The position numbers were made by a program, and so were the translations under genes. A stretch of 64,000 nucleotides of DNA from Cytophagales bacterium Alg240-R148 (GTDB lineage: Bacteria > Bacteroidota > Bacteroidia > Cytophagales > Cyclobacteriaceae), in assembly GCA_900537185.1 (NCBI GenBank), contig LS999829.1:62275-126274 (forward strand). The letters are read 5' to 3'. Shown in pieces: positions 19,109 to 27,903 of the stretch (within the stretch, counting starts at the first letter, position 1; each line of letters begins with the position of its first letter). The notes below the pieces were generated by a model. It worked only from the letters and a program-made list of their open reading frames with translations. It ran no database searches and was not told where the DNA came from.

Positions 19109-20722
19109 TTAAAACAGTTGCATCCCCAACCTCAAAACCCAAGGTGCGTCTACAACTTTTACTTCATTTTCATTTAACTTATACATAACCGATAAAGTGA
19201 AATTGCTTTTTTCGGTAATTTTTAAATTGATACCACCTCCCAAAAACATTTCGCCTGGCATTGCAACCGGGTCCGTTTCAGCCGGGTTCAACTGGGTCAT
19301 GGCTGGCACATAACCATTGTACTCAAATTGTATTAAGATCCTTTTTTTATACACCTCTGCTTTTGTAAAAATCTTATATCCTCCCGTGTAGTCAAACCAA
19401 TTGTCTTTATTAAAAGAATAAACAAAATTCAATCCAGCGCCTACCGACACCCAGTCGCGCAAGTTAAGCCCATAGTTAGGAGACAAGCTTAAATTTTTGT
19501 TCTCTCCAAGAGGCAGCCCAACGTAACCATCAAAAAATGAATTCCGTTTGAGGTAAGCCATCGGTGAGTTCTCTATTAACTCTACTTCCTTTACCACTTC
19601 GTCAATTTCTTTCTCTTTGGTTTTATATTCTTGTTGTGCCGGGTCGATAAAAGTCTGGAGAGAGTCAAGTATTTTATTTGCTTCAGGTTCTATTAACCTG
19701 GCATACATGGGCTGCAAGTCTTCAGCTGATTCCAAAGATCCAGACATTTCTTCCGCGTTGCCCAATGCACCAACTGCACTGTTAAAATCCGATAAATTCT
19801 GTTGCATGTTGAGAGAGTCTTGCATAATCTCATTGATTTTGGCACTGACTTGCTCTTCCGAATAATTCAAGTATTCCGGATCAACTTTTCTGTAGGCATC
19901 CAGAAGTTTTTCTTTTACTCCTGTTGTATCTTTTATTACTTGGTCCAGGTACTCGTCTGCATTTTGAGCGTTTAATGTTTCTAGAGGTACTATGTATTGA
20001 CCGTATTGACTTTCCAACTTGGTTTTCATTTTGGTCAGCGAATCGAGCTTATCTGCATCAATCAAGTTGGTCGCTTCTAAATGTTTCCAGTAATCTTTTT
20101 CGAATTTTTTTAATTCCGATTTTGCCAAAACATTCAATTCGTCCGAAATAGACTCATCCTGTACGACCTTCATCCATTTTTCAACATCATTGCCGTATTG
20201 GCCATAACCCTTTTTATCCAAAAGGTTTTTGACCTCTGTATTGGCTTCAAGCTTTTCTATTCTTTGTTGCAGTTGTGCACTTTGTTTGTCTAGTTTCTTT
20301 AGTTTTTTTACCATTTGTTTCCCTTTTTTACCAGGAAACAATTCATAAATCTGGTCTTTGGATAGGGATTGGTACTTTTCGTATTTTTTGACATATGCCA
20401 CAACATCTTTATCAGAAGAAGGAATGGTTTCAATTGGCACAGGCAATTTTTTATTGGCCTTTTTGCCAATTGCCTCTGACAGTTGCTCCTGGTTCAGGTT
20501 TTTTAGTTCCTCTATCTCTTGCGGTAGATTTTTAGATGCCTGCGTGGTAGCCGTTTGTTCCGCTAGGGTTTGATGTTCCTTTATAACTTCCTCTTTTTTC
20601 TTGCCTTCTACTTTTTTCGCATAATAATCCCCAGACTGATCGTAAACGGATCCAGCATTTTTTGAGGACTTGCAAGAAAACAATCCTATTACTATAAAAA
20701 ATATGTAAAGCCTAGTTAACAT
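19109..20722 (-). CDS. Coiled-coil lipoprotein with C-terminal beta-barrel-like domain
   Basis: The first residues form a lipoprotein signal ending at Cys17 (MLTRLYIFFIVIGLFSCKSS). Residues ~30-390 are strongly charged and helical, with long coiled coils (KKLKKLDKQSAQLQQRIEKLE). Residues ~395-537 switch to alternating beta strands (FFDGYVGLPLGENKNLSLSP, VSVGAGLNFVYSF) and end in LRLGMQLF, a terminal-Phe signature of outer-membrane barrels. A lipid anchor plus a long coiled coil plus a barrel-like end is an unusual combination. The protein could span the periplasm and dock in the outer membrane. It lies 12 bp after the fibre-like gene. The family is unknown to me; the architecture is read directly from sequence. 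Confidence 0.65.
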   Translation of the reverse strand: MLTRLYIFFIVIGLFSCKSSKNAGSVYDQSGDYYAKKVEGKKKEEVIKEHQTLAEQTATTQASKNLPQEIEELKNLNQEQLSEAIGKKANKKLPVPIETIPSSDKDVVAYVKKYEKYQSLSKDQIYELFPGKKGKQMVKKLKKLDKQSAQLQQRIEKLEANTEVKNLLDKKGYGQYGNDVEKWMKVVQDESISDELNVLAKSELKKFEKDYWKHLEATNLIDADKLDSLTKMKTKLESQYGQYIVPLETLNAQNADEYLDQVIKDTTGVKEKLLDAYRKVDPEYLNYSEEQVSAKINEIMQDSLNMQQNLSDFNSAVGALGNAEEMSGSLESAEDLQPMYARLIEPEANKILDSLQTFIDPAQQEYKTKEKEIDEVVKEVELIENSPMAYLKRNSFFDGYVGLPLGENKNLSLSPNYGLNLRDWVSVGAGLNFVYSFNKDNWFDYTGGYKIFTKAEVYKKRILIQFEYNGYVPAMTQLNPAETDPVAMPGEMFLGGGINLKITEKSNFTLSVMYKLNENEVKVVDAPWVLRLGMQLF

Positions 20723-20734
20723 GGGTTCTTACCA

Positions 20735-21709
20735 CTACTTTTTCTCCTTCAATTCCTTCACCTCTTTTTTCAGTTGCTCAATGTCCTTTTCTTTTTCGAT
20801 AAGGTGCAAGGTCAACTCTTCTACTTTTTTAAGCAGCAATAAATTCATTTCTGCCAAGTTCAACCCCTCTGTTTTAATTTCTTTAGCAGATGGAACTTCT
20901 GGCAAATGTTTGTTTTCTTTTATATAAGATTCTACCTCCGAAAGTGGCTTTAATTCATAATTCTCTTCAAAAACGTAATCTGGTGCCTCAATGGTAGTAG
21001 TTACTTTCACTTCGGTTGCGTTTAAAGAACCATTGACAGCCAGTTTATGGGTGTTTGATGGCACAGTTCCAATACCCACATTGCCATTGGTGCCAAAATT
21101 CATCATTTCTAATCCAGAAGAGGCTTCAATAATAAATGGAAGGTTCTCTTTTGCTTTTAACTTGTTAGTATTAATAGTTGTCGCCAATAAACCATTAAAA
21201 GTGCTTGTTCCAGTGGCGCCAAGGGTTGTAAAAAAACCATTAGGGCTATTTATTGAACTAGCATCTAATGCACCTGTTACAGATACCGTATTACTGAACG
21301 TTGCACTTTCGGTGAAAGCTGCAGTTTTACTGAACGTAGTAGTTTCGTTGAACGTCGTGTTTCCAGTTGCATCAATTGAAAAAGGTGTAACAACCGTTCC
21401 AACCGTTGGCTTGTAGGTGTAGGTTAGCACACCTGCATTAAGCTGCAATGTTCCAGATCCATCCGTGTTTTGTAAAGATAAATTGGAGGATGTACCGCTG
21501 CCATTCAAAACCAACATGGGACTCAAATTTCCATTCATGGTTCCTGACCCTGCTATTAGTAACTTAATATTTTCATCTAAACTTAAAGTGCCTATTGCCC
21601 CATAACCTTGCAAGTATGCACTATTGGTTAATGCAGCACCATCTTCCCACTGAGCAAAACTCAAAAAATGACTTGCCACTAAAAATAAAACTAAAACCAA
21701 TTTTTTCAT
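20735..21709 (-). CDS. Tail-fibre-like secreted adhesin, first gene of the surface operon
   Basis: I start at ATG 21709 (MKKLVLVLFLVASHFLSFAQ), which gives a clean signal peptide; a longer frame from 21760 would add 17 residues with no export signal and would remove the promoter. The body is full of short Thr/Ser/Ala-rich repeats (TTFSKTAAFTESATFSNTVS), then NVGIGTVPSNTHKLAVNGSL. The C-terminal part contains YVFEENYELKPLSEVESYIK and HLPEVPSAKEI and ends in a Lys/Glu coiled coil. This is the common Bacteroidota fibre protein related to phage tail fibres with an endosialidase-chaperone-like end, and it probably trimerises. Length is 324 residues. It is the promoter-proximal gene of the leftward unit. 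Confidence 0.8.
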   Translation of the reverse strand: MKKLVLVLFLVASHFLSFAQWEDGAALTNSAYLQGYGAIGTLSLDENIKLLIAGSGTMNGNLSPMLVLNGSGTSSNLSLQNTDGSGTLQLNAGVLTYTYKPTVGTVVTPFSIDATGNTTFNETTTFSKTAAFTESATFSNTVSVTGALDASSINSPNGFFTTLGATGTSTFNGLLATTINTNKLKAKENLPFIIEASSGLEMMNFGTNGNVGIGTVPSNTHKLAVNGSLNATEVKVTTTIEAPDYVFEENYELKPLSEVESYIKENKHLPEVPSAKEIKTEGLNLAEMNLLLLKKVEELTLHLIEKEKDIEQLKKEVKELKEKK

Positions 21710-21757
21710 CTCAATATATTTAAATAAAATCTTACAATTCGAAACAATTATTCCATG

Positions 21758-21789
21758 CAAACGTAGGGCTAAAATTTATCATCCACAAT
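21758..21789 (-). promoter_or_regulatory. Promoter of the leftward surface operon
   Basis: On the minus strand ATTG (21789-21786) is followed after exactly 20 bases by TACGTTTG (21765-21758). This fits the Bacteroidota housekeeping promoter pattern (TTG or TTTG at -33, 19-21 bases, TAnnTTTG at -7). The predicted start of transcription is about 21,750, leaving a leader of about 40 bases before ATG 21709. It is the best match to the full two-part pattern that I found in the window. Confidence 0.65.
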
Positions 21790-22244
21790 AGCCTACTATA
21801 GCCGTATTTGAAAAGTAATAAATGAAGAATTCTTAATAAATAATTCGCCCAGTAAAAATCCTCCAGTAACAAGCTCCATTTCAGTGTTTTAGATTCGAAT
21901 GGTTACAATTACCCCTTTAATAAGCCACCATAAATTCTTAAAATGTTTATATAAAATAATTTTAATAACTCTTATAGACTATTAATAGTACCAATACTTT
22001 ATTAACAAAATATTACGCAATTGGTATTTTATTATCATTTTCTATAGCATCTATAAACTGTATTGGGTCTACAATTACCTGGTCCTTTTGCATTGTTTTA
22101 CGGTAATAACCAGAGCCCATTTATATAGTCACAAAAAGTCGAAAAAAATCAAAGCAGCCCGGCTTGGTAGTCTAAGCCAAAACTTCGTTTGTTTGTTTCT
22201 AGAACACAATTCAAAAATTCTTGTAGAACATTACTTTATAAAAA
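21790..22244. other. AT-rich intergenic region upstream of the surface operon
   Basis: About 450 bases lie between the operon promoter and the terminator of the BNR gene. The region is AT-rich, with a small GCTT...AAGC inverted repeat near 22,160-22,176 and no convincing gene. An open frame at 22,088-22,315 runs into the terminator and has no family resemblance, so I do not call it. It may hold regulatory sites for the operon, but I recognise none. Confidence 0.5.
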
Positions 22245-22273
22245 AAGGCAAAGGCACCCAGGGCCTTTGCCTT
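22245..22273 (-). terminator. Rho-independent terminator of the BNR lipoprotein gene
   Basis: Perfect 11-bp arms (22245-22255 and 22263-22273) enclose a 7-base loop. Read on the minus strand the stem is followed by a run of seven T residues counting the last arm bases (CCTTTTTTTATAAAG). It sits about 40 bp after the stop of the gene that ends at 22312. Confidence 0.9.
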
Positions 22274-22311
22274 TCTTACTATACTAATAAGCCGATGTTC
22301 TATTATTTTAC

Positions 22312-23397
22312 TTAAGGATTCTTAATTTCCACATGCAGCGCATTCCCATTATAACCTACTGCTAATAGGTGGTTGTCTTCAATGAACGCAACCGACTCCC
22401 AACCGGCTACTACCAGCTCATGCGGTACCCTTGCCCAGGTAGTTCCGGCATCTGTCGAAAGCAATATCAACTCTGGATGCACAAAATCGTTGTTATGGTT
22501 GTCACCAACTACTACTATGTTGTTGCCCAGTTGTGCCAGGCTGTTTAATTTGTTGTCGAATCCTGTATCTACTAACGTCCAGGTTTTTCCTTTGTCTGCG
22601 GTGGCGTACATTGCCCCTTTTTCCGTAGAAGATACCTGGCCGTTGTGGCCCACTGCATAGCCAGTCGTTTCTGATAGTTTTATATCTTTCAGTACAATAC
22701 CTGGTGCAACGGCCAATAACTCCCAAGTAGCGCCTGCATTTTCACTGCGCAGTACCACCCCTTCCTGAAAAGTGCCTCCAACTACCAACAAAGTGGCTCC
22801 ATTGTCAAGAGAAGTGATTTTGTTCAAAACATTGTTTTTTAAAATAGATTCTGGTTGGCTGTTGTCCACCAAGGTGTTCCAAGTAGCACCCCCATCTGTG
22901 CTTTGCAGCAAAACGCCAGTGGAACCAATGGACCCTGCGATGTATCCTGTTGTAACATCCGAAAAATGAATGTCCGCCATATAAAATGAGCTAGCAGCTA
23001 CTTCCACCTTCTTCCAGCTGTTTCCACCATCCTCTGTTTTCAAAATAAAATTTTGGTTGGTGGTGGCCATTAGTGTCGATTCTGATAACGAAGTTATGGC
23101 CGTACAATAGAAACCTTCTACTTTGCTGTATATTGCAGACCAGGTTTGCCCTCCATCCGTAGTTTTCAAAATGCTCGCGCTTTGCTCGTCTTTAACGGCG
23201 GCAGCGGTGCCCCCAGCTATAAAGCCTACCTTCGAATTAATAAAGTGAATGTTGCGCAAGGTGGATTTATTGGGGGTTGCAACCACAACGGCCTCGGTGT
23301 TTTCCAGTGTTGGTGTGGGAGGGGAGGGAACAGGTTCACTGTTTTCAGAACATTGATAAAATACGCCTAAAGCCAATAAAAAAATAATTCTTTTCAT
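22312..23397 (-). CDS. Lipoprotein with BNR/Ycf48-like beta-propeller
   Basis: The N-terminus MKRIIFLLALGVFYQC is a lipoprotein signal with Cys16. The rest holds about six Asp-box repeats of the form ILKTTDGGQTW, ILKTEDGGNSW, LLQSTDGGATW, VLRSENAGATW, MYATADKGKTW and LLSTDAGTTW, evenly spaced as in a Ycf48/sialidase-type propeller. The catalytic residues of true sialidases are not apparent, so a binding or scaffold role is more likely than hydrolysis. The protein is 361 residues and should be anchored in the outer membrane. It is monocistronic with its own terminator downstream and a TAGTTTTG element upstream. The exact ligand is unknown. Confidence 0.8.
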   Translation of the reverse strand: MKRIIFLLALGVFYQCSENSEPVPSPPTPTLENTEAVVVATPNKSTLRNIHFINSKVGFIAGGTAAAVKDEQSASILKTTDGGQTWSAIYSKVEGFYCTAITSLSESTLMATTNQNFILKTEDGGNSWKKVEVAASSFYMADIHFSDVTTGYIAGSIGSTGVLLQSTDGGATWNTLVDNSQPESILKNNVLNKITSLDNGATLLVVGGTFQEGVVLRSENAGATWELLAVAPGIVLKDIKLSETTGYAVGHNGQVSSTEKGAMYATADKGKTWTLVDTGFDNKLNSLAQLGNNIVVVGDNHNNDFVHPELILLSTDAGTTWARVPHELVVAGWESVAFIEDNHLLAVGYNGNALHVEIKNP

Positions 23398-23421
23398 TTT
23401 ATAAGTTGTTAGTTATGAGGG

Positions 23422-23429
23422 CAAAACTA
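23422..23429 (-). promoter_or_regulatory. Candidate -7 element of the BNR gene
   Basis: TAGTTTTG on the minus strand matches TAnnTTTG and lies 25 bp before ATG 23397. I see no -33 TTG at the expected distance, so the call is tentative. Confidence 0.4.
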
Positions 23430-23569
23430 AGAAGTTAGCAAAACATTCATGTGTAATTTCAGTATTTTATTTATAGATCCTATTGAACAGATAAAAAGCT
23501 CTTTTTAAATGCGATAGCGTTCAATAAACCAGCTGTTTTTATTATATTCACTACAAGAATTGCAGTTAA

Positions 23570-24112
23570 ATGAAAGCATACCTGTATTATTGGCTTCTTG
23601 GCCTTTTTCTTCTTAGCTCCAACGCTTCTTTTGCGCAAATATCCAGTGGATTTTCTCCAGATTCTACTTTCTCATCCGCATTGAATCTTTCTTTTTCCGC
23701 TGGTAGTATGGTCCAACGAAACGCCTCTTTTTATGGGTTTGGAGCAGATTGGAACCAACAAATAGGGGGTGGAAAATTTGGTATAGGAACGAATCTGATG
23801 TGGGACCAAGAAACTTCAAAAGAACAGAATGAAGGCACTGTCCGTACTTTTACATTTGCACTAACCGGTAATTACATGGTTTTTAATAATTTGGCCATTG
23901 GTACGGGTATTGGAAAAGGGTTCGTAGATGACGACAATCCAAACCAGCAGTATAAATTCACAAATGGCGATTGGGCCACCGGTCTTTTTATAGGCTACCA
24001 AGGGCTGTTGGGCTCCAATAAAACCATTGGCCTTACCGGCTCTTATGAATACAACATCACAAAAAAAGAAACTTCATTGAGCCTCGACCTTTCGTTGGGC
24101 CTTATTTTCTAG
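23570..24112 (+). CDS. Small outer-membrane beta-barrel protein
   Basis: This 180-residue protein has a signal peptide (MKAYLYYWLLGLFLLSSNASFAQ) and then about eight alternating hydrophobic and aromatic strands separated by polar turns (GGGKFGIGTNLMWDQE, TFALTGNYMVFNNLAIGTGI). It ends in LSLDLSLGLIF, a terminal-Phe outer-membrane signature. The size and pattern fit the small OmpW/OmpX-like or porin-family barrels common in Bacteroidota. It stands alone between two minus-strand genes, with an AT-rich 170-bp upstream region. The specific function cannot be told. Confidence 0.75.
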   Translation: MKAYLYYWLLGLFLLSSNASFAQISSGFSPDSTFSSALNLSFSAGSMVQRNASFYGFGADWNQQIGGGKFGIGTNLMWDQETSKEQNEGTVRTFTFALTGNYMVFNNLAIGTGIGKGFVDDDNPNQQYKFTNGDWATGLFIGYQGLLGSNKTIGLTGSYEYNITKKETSLSLDLSLGLIF

Positions 24113-24125
24113 ACGTATCCAACCA

Positions 24126-24740
24126 CTATTCCAATCTGCCATCTTCTATATTGGATATATTAAATTCAAAATCTCCCTTAATTGGTGCCAAACCTGCTCC
24201 TTCCATTAGTTGCACCGACGATTGTGGGTCTGTGGATGCAACGGTTCCTGCTTCTCCTTCAAATCTTCCTTCTAATACGCCATTTTTCAAATCAATTTTT
24301 GAAAATTGTATGGTACCATTGGTTACATGCAATTGTTCTTCCATATTGCCCAACCACAACGCGCCAGAAGCATCCGCTGAGCCAAACTGAAGCGGTATTG
24401 CACTGTTTTCCTGCATGTTATTTGTGTTAATGGTCAGTAGAATGTTAAAATCCGATGCCTCCAGCTGCATGCCAATTGAAACTGTAACCGCGTTGTCAAA
24501 AATACTTATTTTAGTTGCCTCTTCCGTGCTTCTTTCGTATTTGATTTGGTCTCCATCGAAGGTGTATTCAATCTCTCCAAAGTGGTATTGGTTGGGCCCT
24601 TCGGCAGTATTTTCTTTTACTTGTGTTGATTTTGGCTCTTTTGCACTTGCAACCTTATTATCTTGTTGGGCATTGCCACATGCCACCACGGTTAAAAGTA
24701 AAATAATCTTGGGTAGTATTTTTATGCCATTCATTACCAT
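24126..24740 (-). CDS. Lipoprotein of unknown function
   Basis: The N-terminus (MVMNGIKILPKIILLLTVVAC) is a lipoprotein signal with Cys21 when started at 24740; ATG 24734 is equally possible. A short polar linker leads into a beta-rich domain of about 150 residues (YHFGEIEYTFDGDQIKYE, VSIGMQLEASDFNILLTI) with an EGRFEGEAGTVAS motif. This resembles the DUF6252-like small beta sandwiches, but I would not assign it. It converges with the barrel gene, the two stops lying 14 bp apart, with no terminator visible between them. Confidence 0.65.
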   Translation of the reverse strand: MVMNGIKILPKIILLLTVVACGNAQQDNKVASAKEPKSTQVKENTAEGPNQYHFGEIEYTFDGDQIKYERSTEEATKISIFDNAVTVSIGMQLEASDFNILLTINTNNMQENSAIPLQFGSADASGALWLGNMEEQLHVTNGTIQFSKIDLKNGVLEGRFEGEAGTVASTDPQSSVQLMEGAGLAPIKGDFEFNISNIEDGRLE

Positions 24741-24811
24741 CTCTATTGGTTGAAATAAAATTCAACAATAATTCTTACAAATCAAATTGTATGCAATGGC
24801 GCAATGCAAAA

Positions 24812-24839
24812 AAGCCCAACTCAATTATGAGTCGGGCTT
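24812..24839 (-). terminator. Rho-independent terminator of the TonB-receptor gene
   Basis: Arms AAGCCC/GGGCTT and ACTCA/TGAGT, with one A-C mismatch between them, form a long stem with a short AT loop. On the minus strand the stem runs into a T-run (GGGCTTTTTTGC). It begins 27 bp after the receptor's stop. Confidence 0.9.
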
Positions 24840-24865
24840 CTATTTATGGATTGTTAATTGTTGCT

Positions 24866-27253
24866 TTATTTAAACTTAAAATTGATACCAGCACCATACA
24901 TAGCACCAATTTTACTTAACGTTACATTTTTTAACGCGTCGGTATTGGCGATAATGCCTTTGTTGGTAATGTCGTTACCAAACCCATAGATACTCCATTT
25001 TCCATCCTTGAAAGCTTTCTCAACTCGTAGGTTAACTATGGTTCTATTGGTGTTTTCTGCAATCAAAGAAACCCCAGGGGTAACCCCTGTAATAGGAGCA
25101 ATATCATCTTCCACTGGGTTTTCATACCTTTCAGTTGCAAAGTAATAGTTGTTTTGTGTTCTGAATTTAGAAGTTGTCATTACCGACCCAATAATATTGA
25201 ACCCAGTTCCAAAGGAATAATCTGCCTTGAATCGGAACACGTGTTCCGGAACAAAAGCTGGGTTGGGCGTCGGGTCTACAGCCAAATCAGCCGGGTCGAT
25301 GCTCGCTAAGTCTTCGTTTTCTTGGTATTCCCAGTTGGTGCGTTGCCAAGTATGGGAAGCTTCTAAAATCAAGCCTTTAATAACACCACCCCTTATCAGC
25401 GTCTCTACTCCATCACTATTTCCTTTTACATAATTGCCATATAAGTAATAATCGGCAAATCTACCTGGTTGTGTGGTCGACTCTTCATTGGTCAATAAGG
25501 CGTCTCCTGGGTTTACCGAAACACCGTCCGTTATAATAGTATGAAAGTAGTTCGACTGGAACTGGTATTTCTTAAACACATTGGCCTTGAAGCCAAATTC
25601 CAAAGTTTGAAATTTGGTAGGCACCGTATGGGTTCCGTTTTTTGCAGCTATGTTGGGTACATTGTCCACAGCACTGGCAGTACCAGCAGCAACTGTTGCT
25701 TGCCCCGTTGGAGAAGCCAAAAATGCTTGTGCAGCTGCATCTGCCATGGCTTCGTCTGCTCCACCATCTATGGCTTGTTGGTAAACTTCCTGGTATACTT
25801 GTCCTGTAACAATTTGTTCCCACTCCGCTGGCTCTGGTGTTTGGAACAAAAACCAATCTACATTGGTATTGTTAAACCCTGGTGTGGTATAAGATTGTGT
25901 AAAACCACCCCACAAGGTTAAATTTTCGGAGGGTAAATAAGATGCCTTAACCATTGGTGAGAAATAGTAGTTGTCATTTACCAAAGAATAGTTCTCAGCC
26001 TTTATGCCCAACACTACATTGAATCTGCCGCTTGCCATGTTGATTTTATCTTGTATAAAAGCCCCAGTTAAAGTTTCATTGGCCTGTGGGTTCGAAAAGT
26101 TGATGTACAATGGGTCATTAACATCGTGCAAATCAAATTGCACCGCTCTGTAGTTTAACCCAGCACTAAAATCATTGATACCAATGGTAAAGTTGTCTTG
26201 AAATTCAAAATCATAAATGCCGTTGGATATTTTAACGCCACCAGCCGCTCTATACAAATCATTTTCGTGGTTGGTTGAAAACCGAATGAAATAATTGTGT
26301 TTGTCACTTACATTGCGTTCAAACTTAATGTTGGCCACCAAGCGGTTGGCATTGACGTCATTTTCTTTAATGTTGCTTTCCCTTGAAATTACAAATGCTC
26401 TATCATAGGAAGTTGTATAAGCTGTTTTTTGCAGAATATTGTAGTGCAACCTACCAGATAGGCTGGATTTCTCATTTAAAGCCACGTGGATTTTAGCCCC
26501 CATAGAATAGGAGTTAGAAGCATCGTAATCTTTGGTGTATTTGGTATCCACACCAGTTGCATTGCCATTTTCATCTTTTCCAACCATCGACTCGTAGCCG
26601 CTGAAATATCGAAACTTAGCATATCCAGAGAGCGCCACCTTTTCAGACAACTGGCCTCCTGCTCGTATGGAAGTATTCATATACCCAGGTGCCGCACCTT
26701 CTACACGTGCGTTGATGCCATCGTAACTTTCCGGGTTTTTTGTAAAAATACTGATCACTCCGGTTGCAGAGTTGGCACCATAAATGGTTCCACCCGAACC
26801 TTTAATTACTTCTATTCGATCAATTTCTTCCAATGGAATATCAAAGTTTTGAAACGAAAAAGTTGAGCCCATTAAATCTTGAATTGGGGTGCCATCTAAG
26901 AGATACAAAACTGTTCCGGGAAAAACATTTTCAACCGGAGAATTTCTAATGGTAGCATAAACACTGCTATACTCATCTTGAACCCCCCAATAACCAGGTA
27001 CTGTTCTTAATACCTCATGCAAATTGGTAGCTCCGGACTTCATTATATCGTCTGAGCTTACCACATATATAGCAGATGCTACATCTTGCAGCCGTTCTGC
27101 TTTTTTGGAAACAGAAGTAACTTCAAGATTCATCAAATCTTCCAAAGACATATCCAACAAATCATCCTCGTCTTGTGCTCTTGCGCCTCCCATTGCCAAT
27201 ACGGTCATTAACGTAAATGCCGTAAATACTCGCAGTAGTCTGTTCATATTCAA
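24866..27253 (-). CDS. TonB-dependent outer-membrane receptor
   Basis: This 795-residue receptor has a signal peptide (~1-26) followed by the LLDMSLEDLMNLEVTSVSKK leader typical of CirA/FepA-like plug domains. The plug (~45-165) includes LREVLRT-like and IDRIEVIKGSGGTIYGANSATGVI motifs, the standard TonB-box-proximal plug signature. The rest is a 22-strand-type barrel that ends in YGAGINFKFK. An Ala-rich helical insertion at about residues 470-545 (GGADEAMADAAAQAFLA) sits in what should be an extracellular loop. The receptor imports a ligand across the outer membrane using TonB energy; the substrate (iron chelate, vitamin or oligosaccharide) cannot be told, and no SusD partner is adjacent. 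A strong terminator follows. Confidence 0.9.
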   Translation of the reverse strand: MNMNRLLRVFTAFTLMTVLAMGGARAQDEDDLLDMSLEDLMNLEVTSVSKKAERLQDVASAIYVVSSDDIMKSGATNLHEVLRTVPGYWGVQDEYSSVYATIRNSPVENVFPGTVLYLLDGTPIQDLMGSTFSFQNFDIPLEEIDRIEVIKGSGGTIYGANSATGVISIFTKNPESYDGINARVEGAAPGYMNTSIRAGGQLSEKVALSGYAKFRYFSGYESMVGKDENGNATGVDTKYTKDYDASNSYSMGAKIHVALNEKSSLSGRLHYNILQKTAYTTSYDRAFVISRESNIKENDVNANRLVANIKFERNVSDKHNYFIRFSTNHENDLYRAAGGVKISNGIYDFEFQDNFTIGINDFSAGLNYRAVQFDLHDVNDPLYINFSNPQANETLTGAFIQDKINMASGRFNVVLGIKAENYSLVNDNYYFSPMVKASYLPSENLTLWGGFTQSYTTPGFNNTNVDWFLFQTPEPAEWEQIVTGQVYQEVYQQAIDGGADEAMADAAAQAFLASPTGQATVAAGTASAVDNVPNIAAKNGTHTVPTKFQTLEFGFKANVFKKYQFQSNYFHTIITDGVSVNPGDALLTNEESTTQPGRFADYYLYGNYVKGNSDGVETLIRGGVIKGLILEASHTWQRTNWEYQENEDLASIDPADLAVDPTPNPAFVPEHVFRFKADYSFGTGFNIIGSVMTTSKFRTQNNYYFATERYENPVEDDIAPITGVTPGVSLIAENTNRTIVNLRVEKAFKDGKWSIYGFGNDITNKGIIANTDALKNVTLSKIGAMYGAGINFKFK

Positions 27254-27275
27254 TAGTTTAATTATGTTTCGATTG

Positions 27276-27283
27276 CAAAATTA
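27276..27283 (-). promoter_or_regulatory. Candidate -7 element of the TonB-receptor gene
   Basis: TAATTTTG on the minus strand, preceded by a TATA-rich stretch, matches TAnnTTTG and lies 23 bp before ATG 27253. There is no clear -33 partner. Confidence 0.4.
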
Positions 27284-27903
27284 TAGTATTATATAAGCAT
27301 ATGTATAGTTTTAGATTTAACCCAATAATTGAATGTGCGTGCTGTTTATTAGCATTTACACCAATTCGTTGTTTTAATTAAGTTTTTTTTTAACATTCCA
27401 TAAAAAAACTACATCCCATTTACCCAGTTCAAAATACAAGGTCTGGATATGAAGTGTTAGGCTATAAACATATATTATGTTGTATTATATCAAGAATTTT
27501 GTTAAAACACAACTACATTTAACAAGCTTATAATCAGGATTATAGGTTATATCCTAGCGAATTAAACCTCTATTACAAGGAAAGAATATTACTTTTTGAA
27601 GGTAATAAGAACTATAAAGGCATCTCCAAAAACTACCCTCCATTGGGTTTGCCTTCTTTGGCTAAACATGTAAATACCATTTTTTTATATACACAGGTGG
27701 ATAAATTTTTATAATAGCATAAAAAGGCCACTCTTTTTGTTCGTCATGCATACTATATTTTAACATATTAACCCGACTCTTCGTAATAAGCACAAGGAAA
27801 TCAAAACATTAGCAGGACGCCATCGGTTTAGCCACCCGTTGGTATTGCTTTTCTAAAACTTACATCTTTTACCTTTGCAGCACTTCAGTAGGCAAAGCTT
27901 TGA
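27284..27903. other. AT-rich 620-bp intergenic region
   Basis: This stretch separates the receptor gene start from the end of the GAF-sensor gene. It is AT-rich and has no convincing open frame on either strand. A CTTTGC/GCAAAG hairpin at about 27,876-27,900 lies just after the sensor gene's stop but lacks a T-run. I see no RNA gene and no insertion-sequence end here. Confidence 0.5.

Noticed and set aside
22088-22315. Plus-strand 75-codon frame
   Set aside because: It reads through the terminator hairpin, has no homology pattern I know, and has unusual Lys/His/Cys-rich composition expected from AT-rich noncoding DNA.
25572-25856. Minus-strand 94-codon frame inside the TonB receptor
   Set aside because: It is a shadow of the receptor; its Cys- and Ser-rich product mirrors the Ala-rich insertion in another frame.
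27876-27900. Hairpin CTTTGC/GCAAAG after the GAF-sensor gene
   Set aside because: The stem is only 6 bp with a 13-base loop and no T-run, so I do not call it a terminator.
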